From the NCBI GenBank assembly GCA_963662155.1, contig OY759270.1, forward strand, positions 52,534,874 through 52,598,873: DNA of 64,000 nt, written 5' to 3'. The translations under genes were made by a program, and so were the position numbers. This document shows, piece after piece, positions 14,013 through 29,000 of this stretch (the stretch's first letter is position 1; each line of letters opens with the position of its first letter). Below the pieces are notes generated by a model that made no database searches, was not told the DNA's origin, and saw only the letters and a list, made by a program, of their open reading frames with translations. The DNA comes from Lamellibrachia columna (taxonomy: Eukaryota; Annelida; Polychaeta; Sabellida; Siboglinidae).

Positions 14013-17000
14013 TATTTTAATTAATTGTTTTATTTTCATAATTTTTTTATCATGTTATCTTTTTTATTTATATGTTTATAGCACACTATATAAAATAGAC
14101 ACCCTATATAATATAGACAATTGAATCATATATGATGCTATAAACATGTAAATAAAAAGGATAACATGATAAAATATTATCTGAAGATAAAACAATTAAT
14201 TAAAAAACAATGGAACTAGGCTGACTTCCTTGTTGACTACGTTGCCGACCATGACCTGGACATATTGTGCATCACCGAGACGTGGCTACCCAGCGAGGCC
14301 ACTGCTGCTGTGTCCGCCATCATGCCCTGCGGCTATCTCTTGCTATCGTTGCTCGGAGTAACCTTCGTGTCGGCATTCTTTTCAAATCATCATTCACTGT
14401 TGACCACTCACAACTTTGGCCCGCTTCATCTTTTGAGTGTTTCGATCTACAACAACGCCACCACAGAGTCTCCTGTACACTACACCTCTTCGTCATCTAC
14501 CGACCGCCATCATCCAGCCCCAGCATCCAGTCTTGTCACCGATTACTTTGCCGTTCTTTGTGACCTCATCACGACCAAGCCATGTCTGCCACGCAAGAAG
14601 ATAACGTACCGTCGATATGCTGTGATAGACCAACTCCAACTCCATGAAAGATCTCTGTGAGTGTGATTTCATCATCCAACCTGTCTATGACATAGGCGGC
14701 CTGTACGATCAGTACTACACGGAGCTTTCCTGTCTGGTCGATCGTCACGCACTACTTGTGCAGCGTAATGTCACCAAATGACCTCACACTCCATGGTGGT
14801 GTCAGGAACTCGGCTATAAAAAAACGTCAGGTGGGTCTTCTTGAACACATATGGCGACGCAGCAGAACCAAGGACCATCTTATACTAATCTACGTGACTG
14901 ATACTGCCGGATGCTGGCTTCCACGAAAGCTGCGTTTTACAGAAAAGAGAACGAGTCAGCCTCAAACGACAACCGAACACTGTTTCGTATTATTTATTCA
15001 CTGCCCAATCGTTATTCTGAAGGCAAATACCTCCATCTTAGCGCCAATCCTCAAGAATGTCATCAACCTCTCTTATGAGTCTTCCACTGCATGCCTAAAG
15101 CACACGGTCATCACGCCTCTTCTGCTATCTACCGACCTAACTCGAACCTTCCATACGCATCCAAGTTACTAGAACGCCACTTTTCTGCCCAACTGCGGTT
15201 GCATCTGCAACACAATAGCATTGGAGATCCTTTTCAGAGTACCTATCGTCCGTCACACAGAATGGAGACAGCGATTGTATGTATTCAGGACGATATATTA
15301 CGTTCACTGGATGCTCGTAAGCATGTGGTTCTGCTATTATTTGACTGCGTTCGATACGATCGCAGAACTAATCTGCACTTTGCTGGCTTGCGTCCTATCT
15401 CACCGACTGAACACAGTGAATCAGTGTTGATGGTCATCTTTCCTGCAACATCCAACTGCGACATGGAGTTCCACAGGGCAGTGTTTTGGGCCCTCTCCTC
15501 ATCTTTTCTGTCTACTGTGCAGATCTTTCAGAAGTCTTCTTAAAGCACGGAATTCGCTACCATGTCTACGCGGATGACACCCAGCTGTACCGAACAACCG
15601 TGTTCCATAGCGACCTCCTCTTCCCATCGACATCTGTGGATGTAACGTCAGCACTTCAGTCAATATACGTGACCTTGGCATACAGCTCGACAATGTCGAT
15701 GGTCGCACACATTTGCTGTACCTGCCGGACTACCTACGCCCAACTATGTGACATAGTGCGAATACGATCATCTCTGCCGCACAGAGTGTGCAAGACGCTT
15801 GTTCACGCGCTACCTTGCTGACCGTATATCTCCCCATGTTCCCTGTCGCAGTCTTCGTTCAGCTGACCATTGTTTTTCCTAGGGTAAACCTGGAACGAGC
15901 TTTCTCCTGTGCAGGTGTCCCTCTGGAACACTCTTCCAATCTTTAATCAAGTTTTTTTTGTAATTTTGTGTGTGTATGTAACCCTGGTGGATTTAGCTGT
16001 TTAAATATTTGTTAGGCTAGTCACTAGGGGGTGCTATTCCCCATATCATTCCCAGTTTAACAATCTGAGCGAGTTTTAGAAAGTAGTCTGTGCAGTTCGC
16101 CCTGGGCCGGAGAAGACGACACACGTTATATGCAAGCAACCTTCTCCCGGCTCAGTATATATATATATATATTGACAATTTATCTCTGGTGAGTCACTTT
16201 TATAATACTTATATAGTGAGACTTTATTTATAAATTATAAGTTGTGAAATTATGTTAAGTTGAATGTTTTGGAAGTCGTTCGACTTGGTTTACAATTCAG
16301 TTATGATTCAATAGGTGTGCTAGGCGTGGCAGTACTGGTTTTCGGGCAAATGTAATCACACGGCTCTGTTAAAGGATTGTGTGCATGTTCATATGTATAT
16401 ATATATATACATATCTATATAGATTGGAGTGTATGAACCTAGTTTATTTCGTCATATATTCAAAGTCACATTGATGTAAATGGGTGTTGACGAATGATCT
16501 TTATTTGTGACACGTTACTTTATTATGTTGTTATATTGATAGAAGACATTGCTTTTACATTGTGATTACAAATGTTTTCCTTGTTGATATATAATGGTAA
16601 TGTTACAGTAGTAGTGATGTTGGTAGCAACTCTTTTTTCAGTTGCTATTTCCTCTGGAAGCTTTTACTTCACACATTAAATACTGTCAATACCCAACAGT
16701 CGTTCGACGTGGTTACACATGTATATATATATGTGTGTGTATATGTATGTATGTATATATATATATGTGTATATATATATATATATGTATGTGTGTATGT
16801 ATGTACATATATATAATTATATACTTTATGTTGTATGTCTATACATATACATATTTGCATAAATAATCCTAGTACTTACTTTTATCTTATATAATGCCTG
16901 TATCATAATAATTACATTCACTAATGTAATGTATTTGAATTAATTTGTTTTTTATTTATTTGTTTTTTATTGTAAACACCCCTGATTCTATTTTTAGAAA

Positions 17001-20000
17001 TATGCGGTGTAAAAATAAATTTGATTTGATATATAAATATAACTTGATTGTATGCTGTACTAAAATAGTGAGTCTTTAATTTACTTTTAAAAACTTTGAC
17101 ATCGTTAATTCTGCTTAGATGTTGAGGGTACCTGTCTGAGTGAAGCATTTGTCCACTGTAGCGCTGCCATTGACATGTCTCCGTCACTCTCTCTAGAGGT
17201 CTGCTTCCTCTTGTAGTCATCTGAAACATTCATGCCTTTTGTATTTTATTTTGACATACAAAAGGCTTCACATCTCAGAAGCAGCTTTCCTGACGCATTG
17301 ATTTACATCAACTACAACAGTTTGGGATTTAGAAATATTGAGACAAAAAAATAACATCTAATCTTCTCGCAAGTGGTAGATCAACATACAAAACATGCTC
17401 TTTTTGCAACATTGAGCTCCATAAGAATGCAGGAAAGTTATGTTGGTTGTCATGCCAACCACTCATAGATGGCAGATGTTTACAGGCCTCTATCTGGATG
17501 ATCAGAATTTAATGTTTGAAATTATATTCAGTAATGTTTCATCAGCAAATTATGGATTTAACTAGTAATTCTGAGGCAACACAGGAATCCTGTCCCTGTG
17601 GGTTTGAAATGAATAAACTCGCCACGTATTCTCACCCTGAAGGGCGTGCAGCCAGGTACTTGTCACCACGTGCTCGATGCGACAATATGTCTCAAACTCT
17701 ATCTGGTCATTTTGCTGAAAACAACATTACATTAAAACCTGAGTGCACATTTGACCAAGTTAGTCTGAAACGTCTTATTATTTACCATGTATAAGTAAAA
17801 TAGTCCACCAATTTAACAACAAAATTCCATTAATACTACGATCATTACCACATCTGGCCTAAAAGTCACAATAAATACTAGCATTACCTTGACAATTGGG
17901 TGGAGTCTGAAGACAGCATTGGGGTCGCGATGATCCAGTGTCAGTCTAACGTTCTGGCTGGCATCGACACATAGATAGTGACGAGTCGTCAAGTGTCGGA
18001 AACGACACTGTTGTCCCCAACGTAATATAGAACCTACAAAGGTGATAGGCTGTAGAGCACCGAACAAGGGGTCCTGTTTGAGCGAAAATGCATAGCAACA
18101 AAAAAAAATGTCTTTCCTCACACTACATATATACAGAGGCTATAAGCATAAGCATAAGGCCTGCAGACTGTTTCTCTGCACAAATATATTCGCCATAACG
18201 TACATTTAATACAACACATACATTATCATACAATGGAGAACAAATCTGCTATCATACAGCAATACCAGGTGGCGTTAGAAGTTATTTCTAAGTTTTGTTT
18301 TATCAATCTTGCATTCACGTGCATTCACAAGTGCTTGGTGTTAAGACTAAATCATTACTATCGCTTACTTGGTGTTAAGACTAAATCATTACTATCGCTA
18401 CTATCATGATATTGTAGTTATTTACCATTGATGGGGCTAGTTTCCAACTCTAGTTCCCAGTAGACAATGGCAGATGTGGACGGAAACATGTTGCGGTTGT
18501 TGTTCTGATCCATCGGACGCACGCGTAAATGCACTGAGACACAATACGTTGTTTTAATATAATGCAGGTATCGTCACGAAACAAAAATAGGCCACAATTG
18601 TCAGTGCAACAATAAAAATGTCAACAAATATCATTAAAATATCAAAGGTACTTTTCATCATGTTCCATCATTAAAACATCTGTAACAGAAATAATATTTC
18701 TTGTGACTTCATTCAGTTCCAAATATGATATACTTTGCAGAAAATAGTAGCAAAAGGTTGTTGTCCTGCCACAATACATGTTTAAGTGGGTGTAACAGCT
18801 ACTTCTACTGCAGAAAGACAAGAAGAAGGAAACACAGGCAACTTTGTTTAGTCAGATGCATAAAATGCGATTTCAATATTCTGGATTTTAAAACATGTTA
18901 TCCCAATATTAAGATGATGCAAGGAAATTCAACATATACATATACATCAATACATTGTAGACTAGTAGATTACACTAATTATAATTTTAATAGTACCGTC
19001 TTCTGTGATCTCGTCATCAAAGAGTCCTTCAGCACAAAGGTACGCTTCTATTTCCTTGTGAAACAGACGGAGAGGAACTCCGGCCTGGAGGAACAAGCAC
19101 AGCATATGGAACTAAAGGAGCTCCTTCAAGACACATCTACCTCTCAATAAATAGAGTAGATGTATTTTGTTAAAGTGAGTGTACAATAATTTTCATTGGA
19201 TAACCTAATGACATTGCAACAATGAATTAATTAGTATTAATAACATCAATTCGTTAATAATATCCACAAAAATGGAGTTACTATGATGAGCGTTCATCTC
19301 TTACTACAAAAAAACATGATTTGGCAATGAAATAAAACATGTTAGTTTTACGATTTATGTACAAACCGCTCTATGTGAAATCTCGAACTAGCTACATATG
19401 AGTTCACCAGTGAACCGCGTTGTTCATTCCATTTAACCAAGAGCTCCCTCACTATTAATGAAATCACATCTTAATGTTGTTATTATGGGCTGGAAAACAT
19501 GTGAAGATGTTGGTGGTGTGGTTACAATTATGGTGGATGGAGGGAAGGGGAGGGGATGAGATGGAAGGGGAGGGGAGGGGAGGGAAGGGGAGAGGAGGGA
19601 AGGGAAGTGGAGGGGAGGGAAAGGGATGGAAGAGGAGGGAAGGGAAGTGGAGGAGAGGGAAGGGGTGGAAGAGGAGGGAAGGGAAGTGGAGGGGAGGGAT
19701 GGAAGAGGAGGGAAGGGAAGTGGAGGGGAGGGAAGGGGGTGGAAGAGGAGGGAAGGGAAGTGGAGGAGAGGGAAGGGGTGGAAGAGGAGGGAAGGGAAGT
19801 GGAGGGGAGGGAAAGGGATGGAAGAGGAGGGAAGGGAAGTGGAGGGGAGGGAAGGGAAGTGGAGGGGAGGGAAGGGGGTGGAAGAGGAGGGAAGGGAGGT
19901 GGAGGAGAGGGAAGGGGATGGAATAGGAGGGAAGGGAAGTGGAGGGGAGGGAAAGGGATGGAAGAGGAGGGAAGGGAAGTGGAGGAGAGGGAAAGGGATG

Positions 20001-23000
20001 GAAGAGGAGGGAAGGGAAGTGGAGGAGAGGGAAAGGGATGGAAGAGGAGCAAAGGGGGGGAAGAAGAGGGAAGGGAAGTGGAGGGGAGGGAGGGAAGCAT
20101 AGAGATAGGTCACACAGAGATAATGGGAAATTAAGAGTATTTGGGTGACAGTCAAATAATAGAAACGATGGGAGAACGGGAGGAGACAACACTGGGAGAT
20201 TTGAGACCACATAGATGAGATGACAGGAATCAGTAGACAAGAAAATAACATTGGCACAGGATTTGAAAACTCCCATTGATATGGGGAAGAAAGATTGGGA
20301 GAGGGAACGGGAGAGGGAACGGGAGATGGAGTGGGAGGGGAAGTGATGGGATCACTGTACCCTCAGCATGTTGGTGTACTGTTGTTCTGGCTTGTATCTG
20401 CGGTAGATGGTGAACCCCGAATGGCCCACAGACAGGTTGAGTTCATGGCTGAAAGCAGCACACCCAACAACGGTTGTATTCTCTCGGTCATCTTACATTG
20501 CAGCAGCATTTCTTTTCAAAAGAACTTAACTTAACAACTATTAATATGTACTTAATTTATACAAAAATTTAATTTAAATGTTAAATTGCATCCAGTGTTA
20601 ATTGGGGTGGGGGTTGGGCCTCTATTACTGGAGGCCTGGTGGGACAAAGGACCGCCCCACCTTTGCTACTCCTACTTTTGTCATTTAATAATTGTTTCTC
20701 AATGAGCAACTTTGTATTGGCAACTAAGCGATATCTCATTTGATATACATGTATTGTATTTTATTGTATTTTTTTGATGAGTATGTTTGTGCTAGCTGCC
20801 AAGCTACTTTTTCATTGATTCATATTATTTTCTGTTGGTACAATTATTAAATGACCTTTACCAACAATCACTCTTTGTGTGTTCCTGTAGGAAACGAGCT
20901 CAGGTTTCTGCCATTAAGCATCAGCAGGGTATAAATATAAAATTGCAATATATTAGTGTGGTGTTTTCAATAGCTTTAATTGCAACTGACCATACATCAA
21001 AGTACATTATGCTTATGAGTTTCCTGTCCACGAAGAGCTCCACGAGTCATTATTCATTTCCCTTTCTTCCATTCCCATTGATTCACATTACAGTTCCCTT
21101 GACCAGTTCCTCAGGTATTGTAATTGAATGATACATCAAAATATACCTTCATGAGAACAATTCATAACATGCCTTAAAGGGTTTTCTGTGTGTCCAGTAC
21201 GAATTAATCATTTCTATCCAGAGCAATAATAATCTAATATATTCATTTTCTCATACAAGCTCTTGACCTTACTATCGACATCTAATGTACGGTTATTGAT
21301 CAGGGAAGCACACAATATACTACTCTAGGTGAATATTACCCCTTCTCCAAAAGTTAGATATTACTGCCTAGATGATCTTTTACAACGACTTCAAAACTGC
21401 CAGATACTGACTGTTAGCATACAGAGCTGTAACAGATGCCATGACATGGTTTATTCTTTCCTTGTGTTTCTGTATCAACAGAGGATGAAAATTTTTTTGT
21501 TTGCAAAATAATATATTTTTTCCCCATTTACTACCTTCTGATCCGTTCTTTCTCTCTCTCTCCGTTTCCCACATTTTATCCACAATTGATTAAGTTGACT
21601 TTTTGAATGAATAATGTGCTCTTTAAAGCATTTACTAAACAAATAAAAATATGTTTGTTTCATATTGATTGTTAGTAGTTATTTAGTGCCTAAATGTGTT
21701 TCACTTGTTCATAAACACGGAAACGATAAATAATTATGTTCGTACTATGTGTTAATTTTATTTTACCAAACGCTAAATTATTAGTTACTGGAAATGTGTA
21801 ATTACTTATTCTAGTGACCCACCCTTAATTTCTCACTGTATTGATTCGAACTTTTGTAGTTGGGTGAATATATGATTATTATTATTATTATTGAAATTAT
21901 GCGATTCGTTGAAGAGAGGACGTGGCTACCTGAGACTGTAGACGGAGTGTTCACCAAACAGGGCCTTGCTGACATGTAGATACTGACCGGGACTCTTCAT
22001 GCTCTCAAGAATCACCTGGTCTCCAACTTGAACCTGGGCAGCCAAAGCAACAAGGAATCATTATATTTTTAGTTAAATAATAATTATTATTTTTAATAGT
22101 GCAGCATACATACATACATACACATAATTGTTTTAATGCACAAGTTCACCAAACAGGTAGTTAACATTTGTTAACAAAAGAAAACAACACTTTATTACTG
22201 ATGATATTATTGATGCATGGGACTACTAATTTTTTATTTTAAGTGGAGTCCTGTACATAAACTCACAAGAAAATACAAGACTTTTGAATAATAATATATT
22301 TCATTGATATAGCACCAGATCCAAGATTGTGGGATATTAAAAATGTATTATCATTTAAATTTAACAGGATTTAACTAGATTGCCATCCAAGGCAAAAGCC
22401 CAGATGGCATGTGGACAAGGAAGCCATTAGCTTATCGAGAGTCCAACATTTTTCATCTATGTGTAACCTGCCCTCCTGAGATGTGTGTCAACTTTGTTTT
22501 TAAACATATTCACGCTGCTAGCAGTTACACAATCTGTAAATAATTTGTTCCATTCATTTACTGTCCTCTGTGAGAATGAGTACTTCCTGATATCCAATCT
22601 ACACCGATCCTTTACTAATGTTACCTCATGTCCTCTAGTTCTACTATCTTTCTTGAGTGAGAAAAAAAATATTTCTATCAATATTTTCATACCCATTCAA
22701 TATCTTAAAAACTTAAATCTGATCTCTCTTAACCTCCTTGTCTCTAGGGTTGCCAAACCACATTCTTTTAGGCGTTCTTCATAACTAAGGCATCTTTGTT
22801 CTGGAATCATTTTAGTTGCTCTCCTCTGTATTTGTTCAAGCATATCTATATCCTTCTTACGTCTCCATGCTTGTATAGTTTTCTAAATGAGGCCTGACTA
22901 TTGCTTTATAAAGAGGTATAATTAGCTTTTTTCCTTGTATGTTATATTTCTCCTAATAAACCAGATAATGAGATTACCCTTTGAAGCTACAATACTATAT

Positions 23001-26000
23001 TACTCATATTACTTATTATCATCCAAGTTCCTAGGTCCTAATCAGGCATGGGGCAATTAACTTGGAAAGTTAATTAATTAAATTACAATTAACTCAGAAA
23101 TGTCCAAATTAAATTAACCTCACACATTTATCAGGTCAATTAAATTAATTAAAATTAACAATTCATTTTAATTAACTTCACTTAATACACAGAATAAAAA
23201 CATACAAAATCATTGAATATTTAACATATTTAAGTAATGTTTTCTATAAGCATACAAACATAAGTATACAAGGTTAATAGTACCATAAGTACTGTACTGT
23301 ATGTAGTATTGGTTCATCAGTGTTCATTCACTTCACTGTTTTGTCCAGTTAAGTGACAGCACCTTTGAATCACTTATTACATTTCAAGAACATGAGCGAT
23401 TCGTAGGTGCTGTCACTTAATCGGCATCGTTCTACACGTAACATCGCTCCAGCTACACTAAGCAGTCTTTCTACCAAGGCTGATGTGGCGGGGATAGCAA
23501 GGTAGCACTGAGTTTCGGAAACTGATCTTGGGCCACTTGCCAGTAGACTAGTGGGTCTGTGGCCATGTCGACGGTGGGTTGACGAAGATAGTTGATCACT
23601 TCTTGCTCTGCATTGCTACTTGGGTGGTTGGTGGTTGGCACTGAAACAGGCAGGTAGCTAAACAGACGGCTGCGCTTGGCTGGAAGTGGTGTATTTGGTG
23701 CACTCAGAGCAGTGTTGTCGTGTGGTGTCAAGACAGTGTGAATTTCAGGGTAGATGTAATTTCCACAGACTCCAATGGGGTACCCCATTCCCCGCGGAAT
23801 CATGGGTCCAGTGTGGTTGCCAGCTGGTATACTTGATTATCTTCATATGCAGCCAGTCGCTTGCTGGTCGAGTTAAGTAGACCATAGACAAGCTTTCCAT
23901 TGTAGCTGTTATATGCTGACATGTCTTCCCACAGACCCCGGATGTCTGGTAGGATGAAACTGATCGTCACCATCTTATCACCCTGCACTAGATCTGTAAC
24001 CTCTTCGAATAGCTCCATCCAACACATTGAGCATATCTTAAAGGGTACTTCTGTCAAACTGTGTCGGCTGTCGTGTATGTTGCTGACTGAGCTTCTCTGC
24101 ATGGCAGGCCAAGATGGAACACACCATCTTCACTTGACTGTTCCACTGTGTTACATTTACTGGCTGAAGGTGGAGCTCATTGTGAAGAACGTCTGTAGCA
24201 ATGGTTGACTCACATGATTCACGTTGCTACAGTCCTTAATAAGGGCCATTTTCAGTTTATCTGCATCTTTAATTGCATCTTTAATGACCAGTTGCAGCGT
24301 GTGAGTGAAACACGACTGGTGTTGTGGCAGGTACTCAAACAGTCCAGCTGTATCCAGGTCGTCTTCGTCATCTTCCTCCTCCTCCTCCTCCTCCTCGTCC
24401 TCCTCCTCTTCCTCACTGTCACGCTCATTGATGTCATTGTGCTCACAGCCGGGTAGTCCTGGGAATGCATTCTTCATGTTTGTGGAATTGTCTGTGACTA
24501 TGTGTGAAAGTTTCCCTGCAATGTTGAAGTGTTCCACAGTTTCCTGGAAGTGCGCAGTAATGTTCTCAGCTGTGTGACGACTAGAAAACCTCTTGCAGGC
24601 ATACAAGCAATACTCTTACATAATACAGCTGTAGCACCTGGCCAGGCACACTCACAGTTCAGCTTACTCACTGTTTGACATTGGCTGGACATTGACACTA
24701 TTCAAACAACTGCCTGGACCTGACTAGAAGCTTTCTTTGATATTGGTTGGGTGAACTTGGGTCACTGGCCCAGTGGCTGTGTCTAATGGGCACTATGATC
24801 ATCAAAGCTAATTTTTACTCCTGACAACAAGCCAGTGGCAGTCACCACCGGATTGCATAAAATAATATAACCAATAAAAAGTTAATTTAAAGTTAATTGT
24901 GATTTTATCAATTAAATAAAATTAACCTCTTCCATTAAAGTTAACTAATTAAATTAATTTGTGATTTTTTAGAAAGTTAACTAATTAAATTAAATTAACT
25001 TAATTGAGTTAATTGAATTAACAAATTAACAATTAAAATAAACCCATGCCTGGTCCTAATACTGATCCTTGTGGTACCCCACTCAAAACTGATTTCCAGT
25101 TTGAAATCTCTCCATCAACTACAACACGCGGTCTTCTGTTAGTCAGCCATTGTTCTATCCAGTCGATTATGTCATCCTCGATATCATAGGCTTTTAATCT
25201 TAGTAGTAATCTTTGGTGTGGCACATTGTCAAAAGCTTTCTGAAAATCTAAGTAGATAATATCTACTGGTAATCCCTCATCAATCCACTCAGTTATTTCT
25301 TCCAAAAAAAGTAACATATTTAAGCATGACCTCGCTTTTAGGAATCCACGTTGAGATGGATTTAATAATTTATGCCTAACAAGGAAGTTCACCATATGGT
25401 CTTTAATTAACCTTTGTAATAATTTACTGATGTTAAACTCACTGGTCTGTAATTATCTGACTTATTTCTCAAACCCTTTTTAAATAATGGTATGATGTTT
25501 GCTTCTTTCCATTCAAAAGGAAACACTCCCTCTTTTAATGGCAAGTTGAACACTCTTGCAAGTGGTGTACTAATTTGTTCCACTGTTTCCATTAGTAGTC
25601 TTCTCAAGTCTCAAGTGGTTTTACTCCAAACAGCCCAAACTTGGGCTAACGCAGCAGTTTGTGGTGGACTGTGCGCATGCGCTGTGGGTGGTATATACAA
25701 CTAAAAGACTAGTATCTTTAATGTTGCTGAAAGGGTTTTTATCTGATAGTTTTATTTATTTTATGTATAGGATGTTTAGATGAAGATTCTTAATGGGTTG
25801 GTTGTGTGTGTATGGATACTGTCACTGTCTTGCCACATGCACACATAGACAGTCTCCATACCCACAACATGGATAAGTTTACGCTGAGCACTGTGTTTTA
25901 AAGGGAGTTTAGGTGAGGAGGTGTGGGGAAAGGGAGTTTCTTGGAGGAATTCCATCCATCCAGGTGATTTATGCTAGACAAAATGTTGTGGCAAGCTTAC

Positions 26001-29000
26001 CTACCCACCTGCTTGGTAGAAATAGTGTCAAGTAGTCTACATAGCACTGCATAAATTTAACAAGGTCTATAGCAATTTTATATAAGTTAAATTTGTTGGA
26101 TCATCCACTATGCTGGTCAGCCAAAATGTGACAGAAAAATGTCCACATGACACCCCATGATGACGTTTTATAACTGAGACATACACTGTATATGACACCT
26201 TGGTGACACATCGCTGGAATACTACAGAATAAGTTAAATACACCTCCTCTGATGATAATTTGACACATATATGGTAAAGATTAAAATTTATGATTTTCAT
26301 ACCAAGAAGAAATAAAATAATTACTCAAATGGCATGAATTATACTTGTATGTCTCCTACCTGATCTCCTTCGGCCTTCACCTTGTATCGGGGCATCACAC
26401 GGAACTGAGCTTTTTTTGCGTTGATCTTGTGCAGCGCCACCTTATAGGGCACAACCAAATATGATCAGGCAACTTATACAGTTGTTTTTGCAAGTAATTT
26501 AACCACACTGCACAATGTTCAACTTCCTGTGCCCAATTCATAGAATTGTTGAAGACAATGTTCCCTGGCAGTGACTAACCTGAGAATGAAGAATTTTTTT
26601 TACAGAAAATGTAATGTCGCAGATGATTGTTATGAAATCACTGTGTTGTTACACTTGTTGTTCTATTTGTTTTTTCTCAATTAAACTTCTCTTAGCATAT
26701 TTACATCACATCATTTGTTTACTTAATTTTTTTTTTTTTTGGGAAAGTATTACATACATAACTGAGAAACTATTAATACTGAATTGTCGGAACTGTCTCA
26801 TAGGAAATGCTACAAAGTAGTTTTGTAGTGGTTCTCACTCTCTAACAATTCTGTGTTACAACTGTGTAAATTATGTGCGTTTTAAACAAGATATTGTCAG
26901 CAGTGGTTGTGTGCTATAGATATGAAGAGTTTCAAGACAAACGACGGTTGTTTTCATGACTACATCAGGCACGTTATCTCATAATAAACACACATCTGTT
27001 ACCAGAAGTAACCAACACCTAGCTACTGACTCTGTCGAAATTTCACCTGAATGTTGCTCGACTCCATGCATGATGTCTGCGTTGTGCTGACGTGGATAAA
27101 CTTGTCAGTGAATAAGTGCTTCAACTGGAAGTAAACAATAGTCATGTAGGCACTGCAGCACATATAAGTGCTTCAACTGGAAGTAGACAAGTCATGTAGG
27201 CACTGCAGCACATATAAGTGCTTCAACTGGAAGTAGACAAGTCATGTAGGCACTGCAGCACATATAAGTGCTTCAACTGGAAGTAGACAATAGTCATGTA
27301 GGCACTGCAGCACATATAAGTGCTTCAACTGGAAGTAGACAAGTCATGTAGGCACTGCAGCACATATAAGTGCTTCAACTGGAAGTAGACAAGTCATGTA
27401 GGCACTGCAGCACATATAAGTGCTTCAACTGGAAGTAGACAAGTCATGTAGGCACTGCAGCACATATAAGTGCTTCAACTGGAAGTAGACAAGTCATGTA
27501 GGCACTGCAGCACATATAAGTGCTTCAACTGGAAGTAGACAAGTCATGTAGGCACTGCAGCACATATATCCTGCAGTACACTGATTTAACAGAGATCAAA
27601 TGGAACAATTACTAAGTAAACCAAACTTCCCCGGTAACAAAAATAAGACTTGTTGGCAAGTCATAAACTGCCAAGTCAAGTCAAGTCTCAAGTCAATGAC
27701 CTCCAAGTCAAGTCTCCAGTTATTTATCTGTATTCCAAGTCAAATCAAAATGGGTGACTGGAGTCCGATTCAATCAGCCCATGTGACTTGAGTCAATAAG
27801 TGTGCTAAATAAATTATCTTTTGTATGCATATGAAAATGGTATGAACTGACCTGAATAACCTGGCCAAACAGCCTTTGTGTGAAGACCTTTGTTTATACA
27901 ATAGATGAAAAGATGATTAACCTGTATGACTTGTCCATATACAACCTTCTTTCCCAACTGTCTCCTTTGTTCTGAAATGTTGTCTTCATTTTCTGCATCA
28001 GCGCCAATCTGCAAAAGCAACACACACTCTGTAATACAGCAGAACCTCAATGAACGACCACCGTTTGTAATACAGCAGAACCCCAATGAACGACCACCGT
28101 CTGTAATACAGCAGAACCCCAATGAACGACCACCGTCTGTAATACAGCAGAACCCCAATGAACGACCACTGTCTGTAATACAGCAGAACCCCAATGAACG
28201 ACCACTGTCTGTAATACAGCAGAACCCCAATGAATGACCACCGTCTGTAATACAGCAGAACCCCAATGAACGACCACTGTCTGTAATACAGCAGAACCTC
28301 AATGAACGACCACCGTCTGTAATACAGCAGAACCCCAATGAACGACCACCGTCTGTAATACAGCAGAACCCCAATGAACGACCACTGTCTGTAATACAGC
28401 AGAACCCCAATGAATGACCACCGTCTGTAATACAGCAGAACCCCAATGAACGACCACTGTCTGTAATACAGCAGAACCCCAATGAATGACCACTGTCTGT
28501 TATACAGCAGAACCCCAATGAACGACCACTGTCTGTAATACAGCAGAACCCCAATGAATGACTACCGTCTGTAATACAGCAGAACCCCAATGAATGACCA
28601 CCGTCTGTAATACAGCAGAACCCCAATGAATGACCACCGTCTGTAATACAGCAGAACCTCAATGAATGACCACCGTCTGTAATACAGCAGAACCCCAATG
28701 AATGACCACCGTCTGTAATACAGCAGAACCCCAATGAATTACCACCATCTGTAATACAGCAGAACCCCAATGAATGACCACCATCTGTAATACAGCAGAA
28801 CCCCAATGAATGACCACCGTCTGTAATACAGCAGAACCCCAATGAACGACCACCGTCTGTAATACAGCAGAACCTCAATGAACGACCACTGTCTGTAATA
28901 CAGCAGAACCCCAATGAATGACCACCGTCTGTAATACAGCAGAACCCCAATGAACGACCACCGTCTGTAATACAGCAGAACCCCAATGAACGACCACCGT

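Larger units (their letters stand above)
22375..25625 (-). mobile_element. CR1-like LINE copy, split by a hAT element
   Basis: Minus-strand pieces: the RT segment [14 protein letters not shown] then [10 protein letters not shown] (25407-25607), [20 protein letters not shown] and [20 protein letters not shown] then [12 protein letters not shown] (25053-25395), and, left of the inserted hAT, the C-terminal tail [20 protein letters not shown] (22457-22696). RT palm sequence between GSVLGP and the tail is mostly deleted. The 3' end at about 22375 is shared with copies at 36018 and 59745. Confidence 0.9.

Noticed and set aside
13846..14124. Ile/Tyr-rich small protein
   Set aside because: It is the (TA)n microsatellite read as codons.
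19430..20276. Pro/Ser/Leu-rich and Gly/Glu/Lys-rich long open frames on both strands
   Set aside because: They are by-products of the purine-only repeat. All frames are open and none has non-repeat coding sequence.
24252..24577. Ser-rich and Arg-rich small proteins at the (TCC)n tract
   Set aside because: They are other frames of the decayed hAT transposase. The acidic run in the transposase frame explains them.
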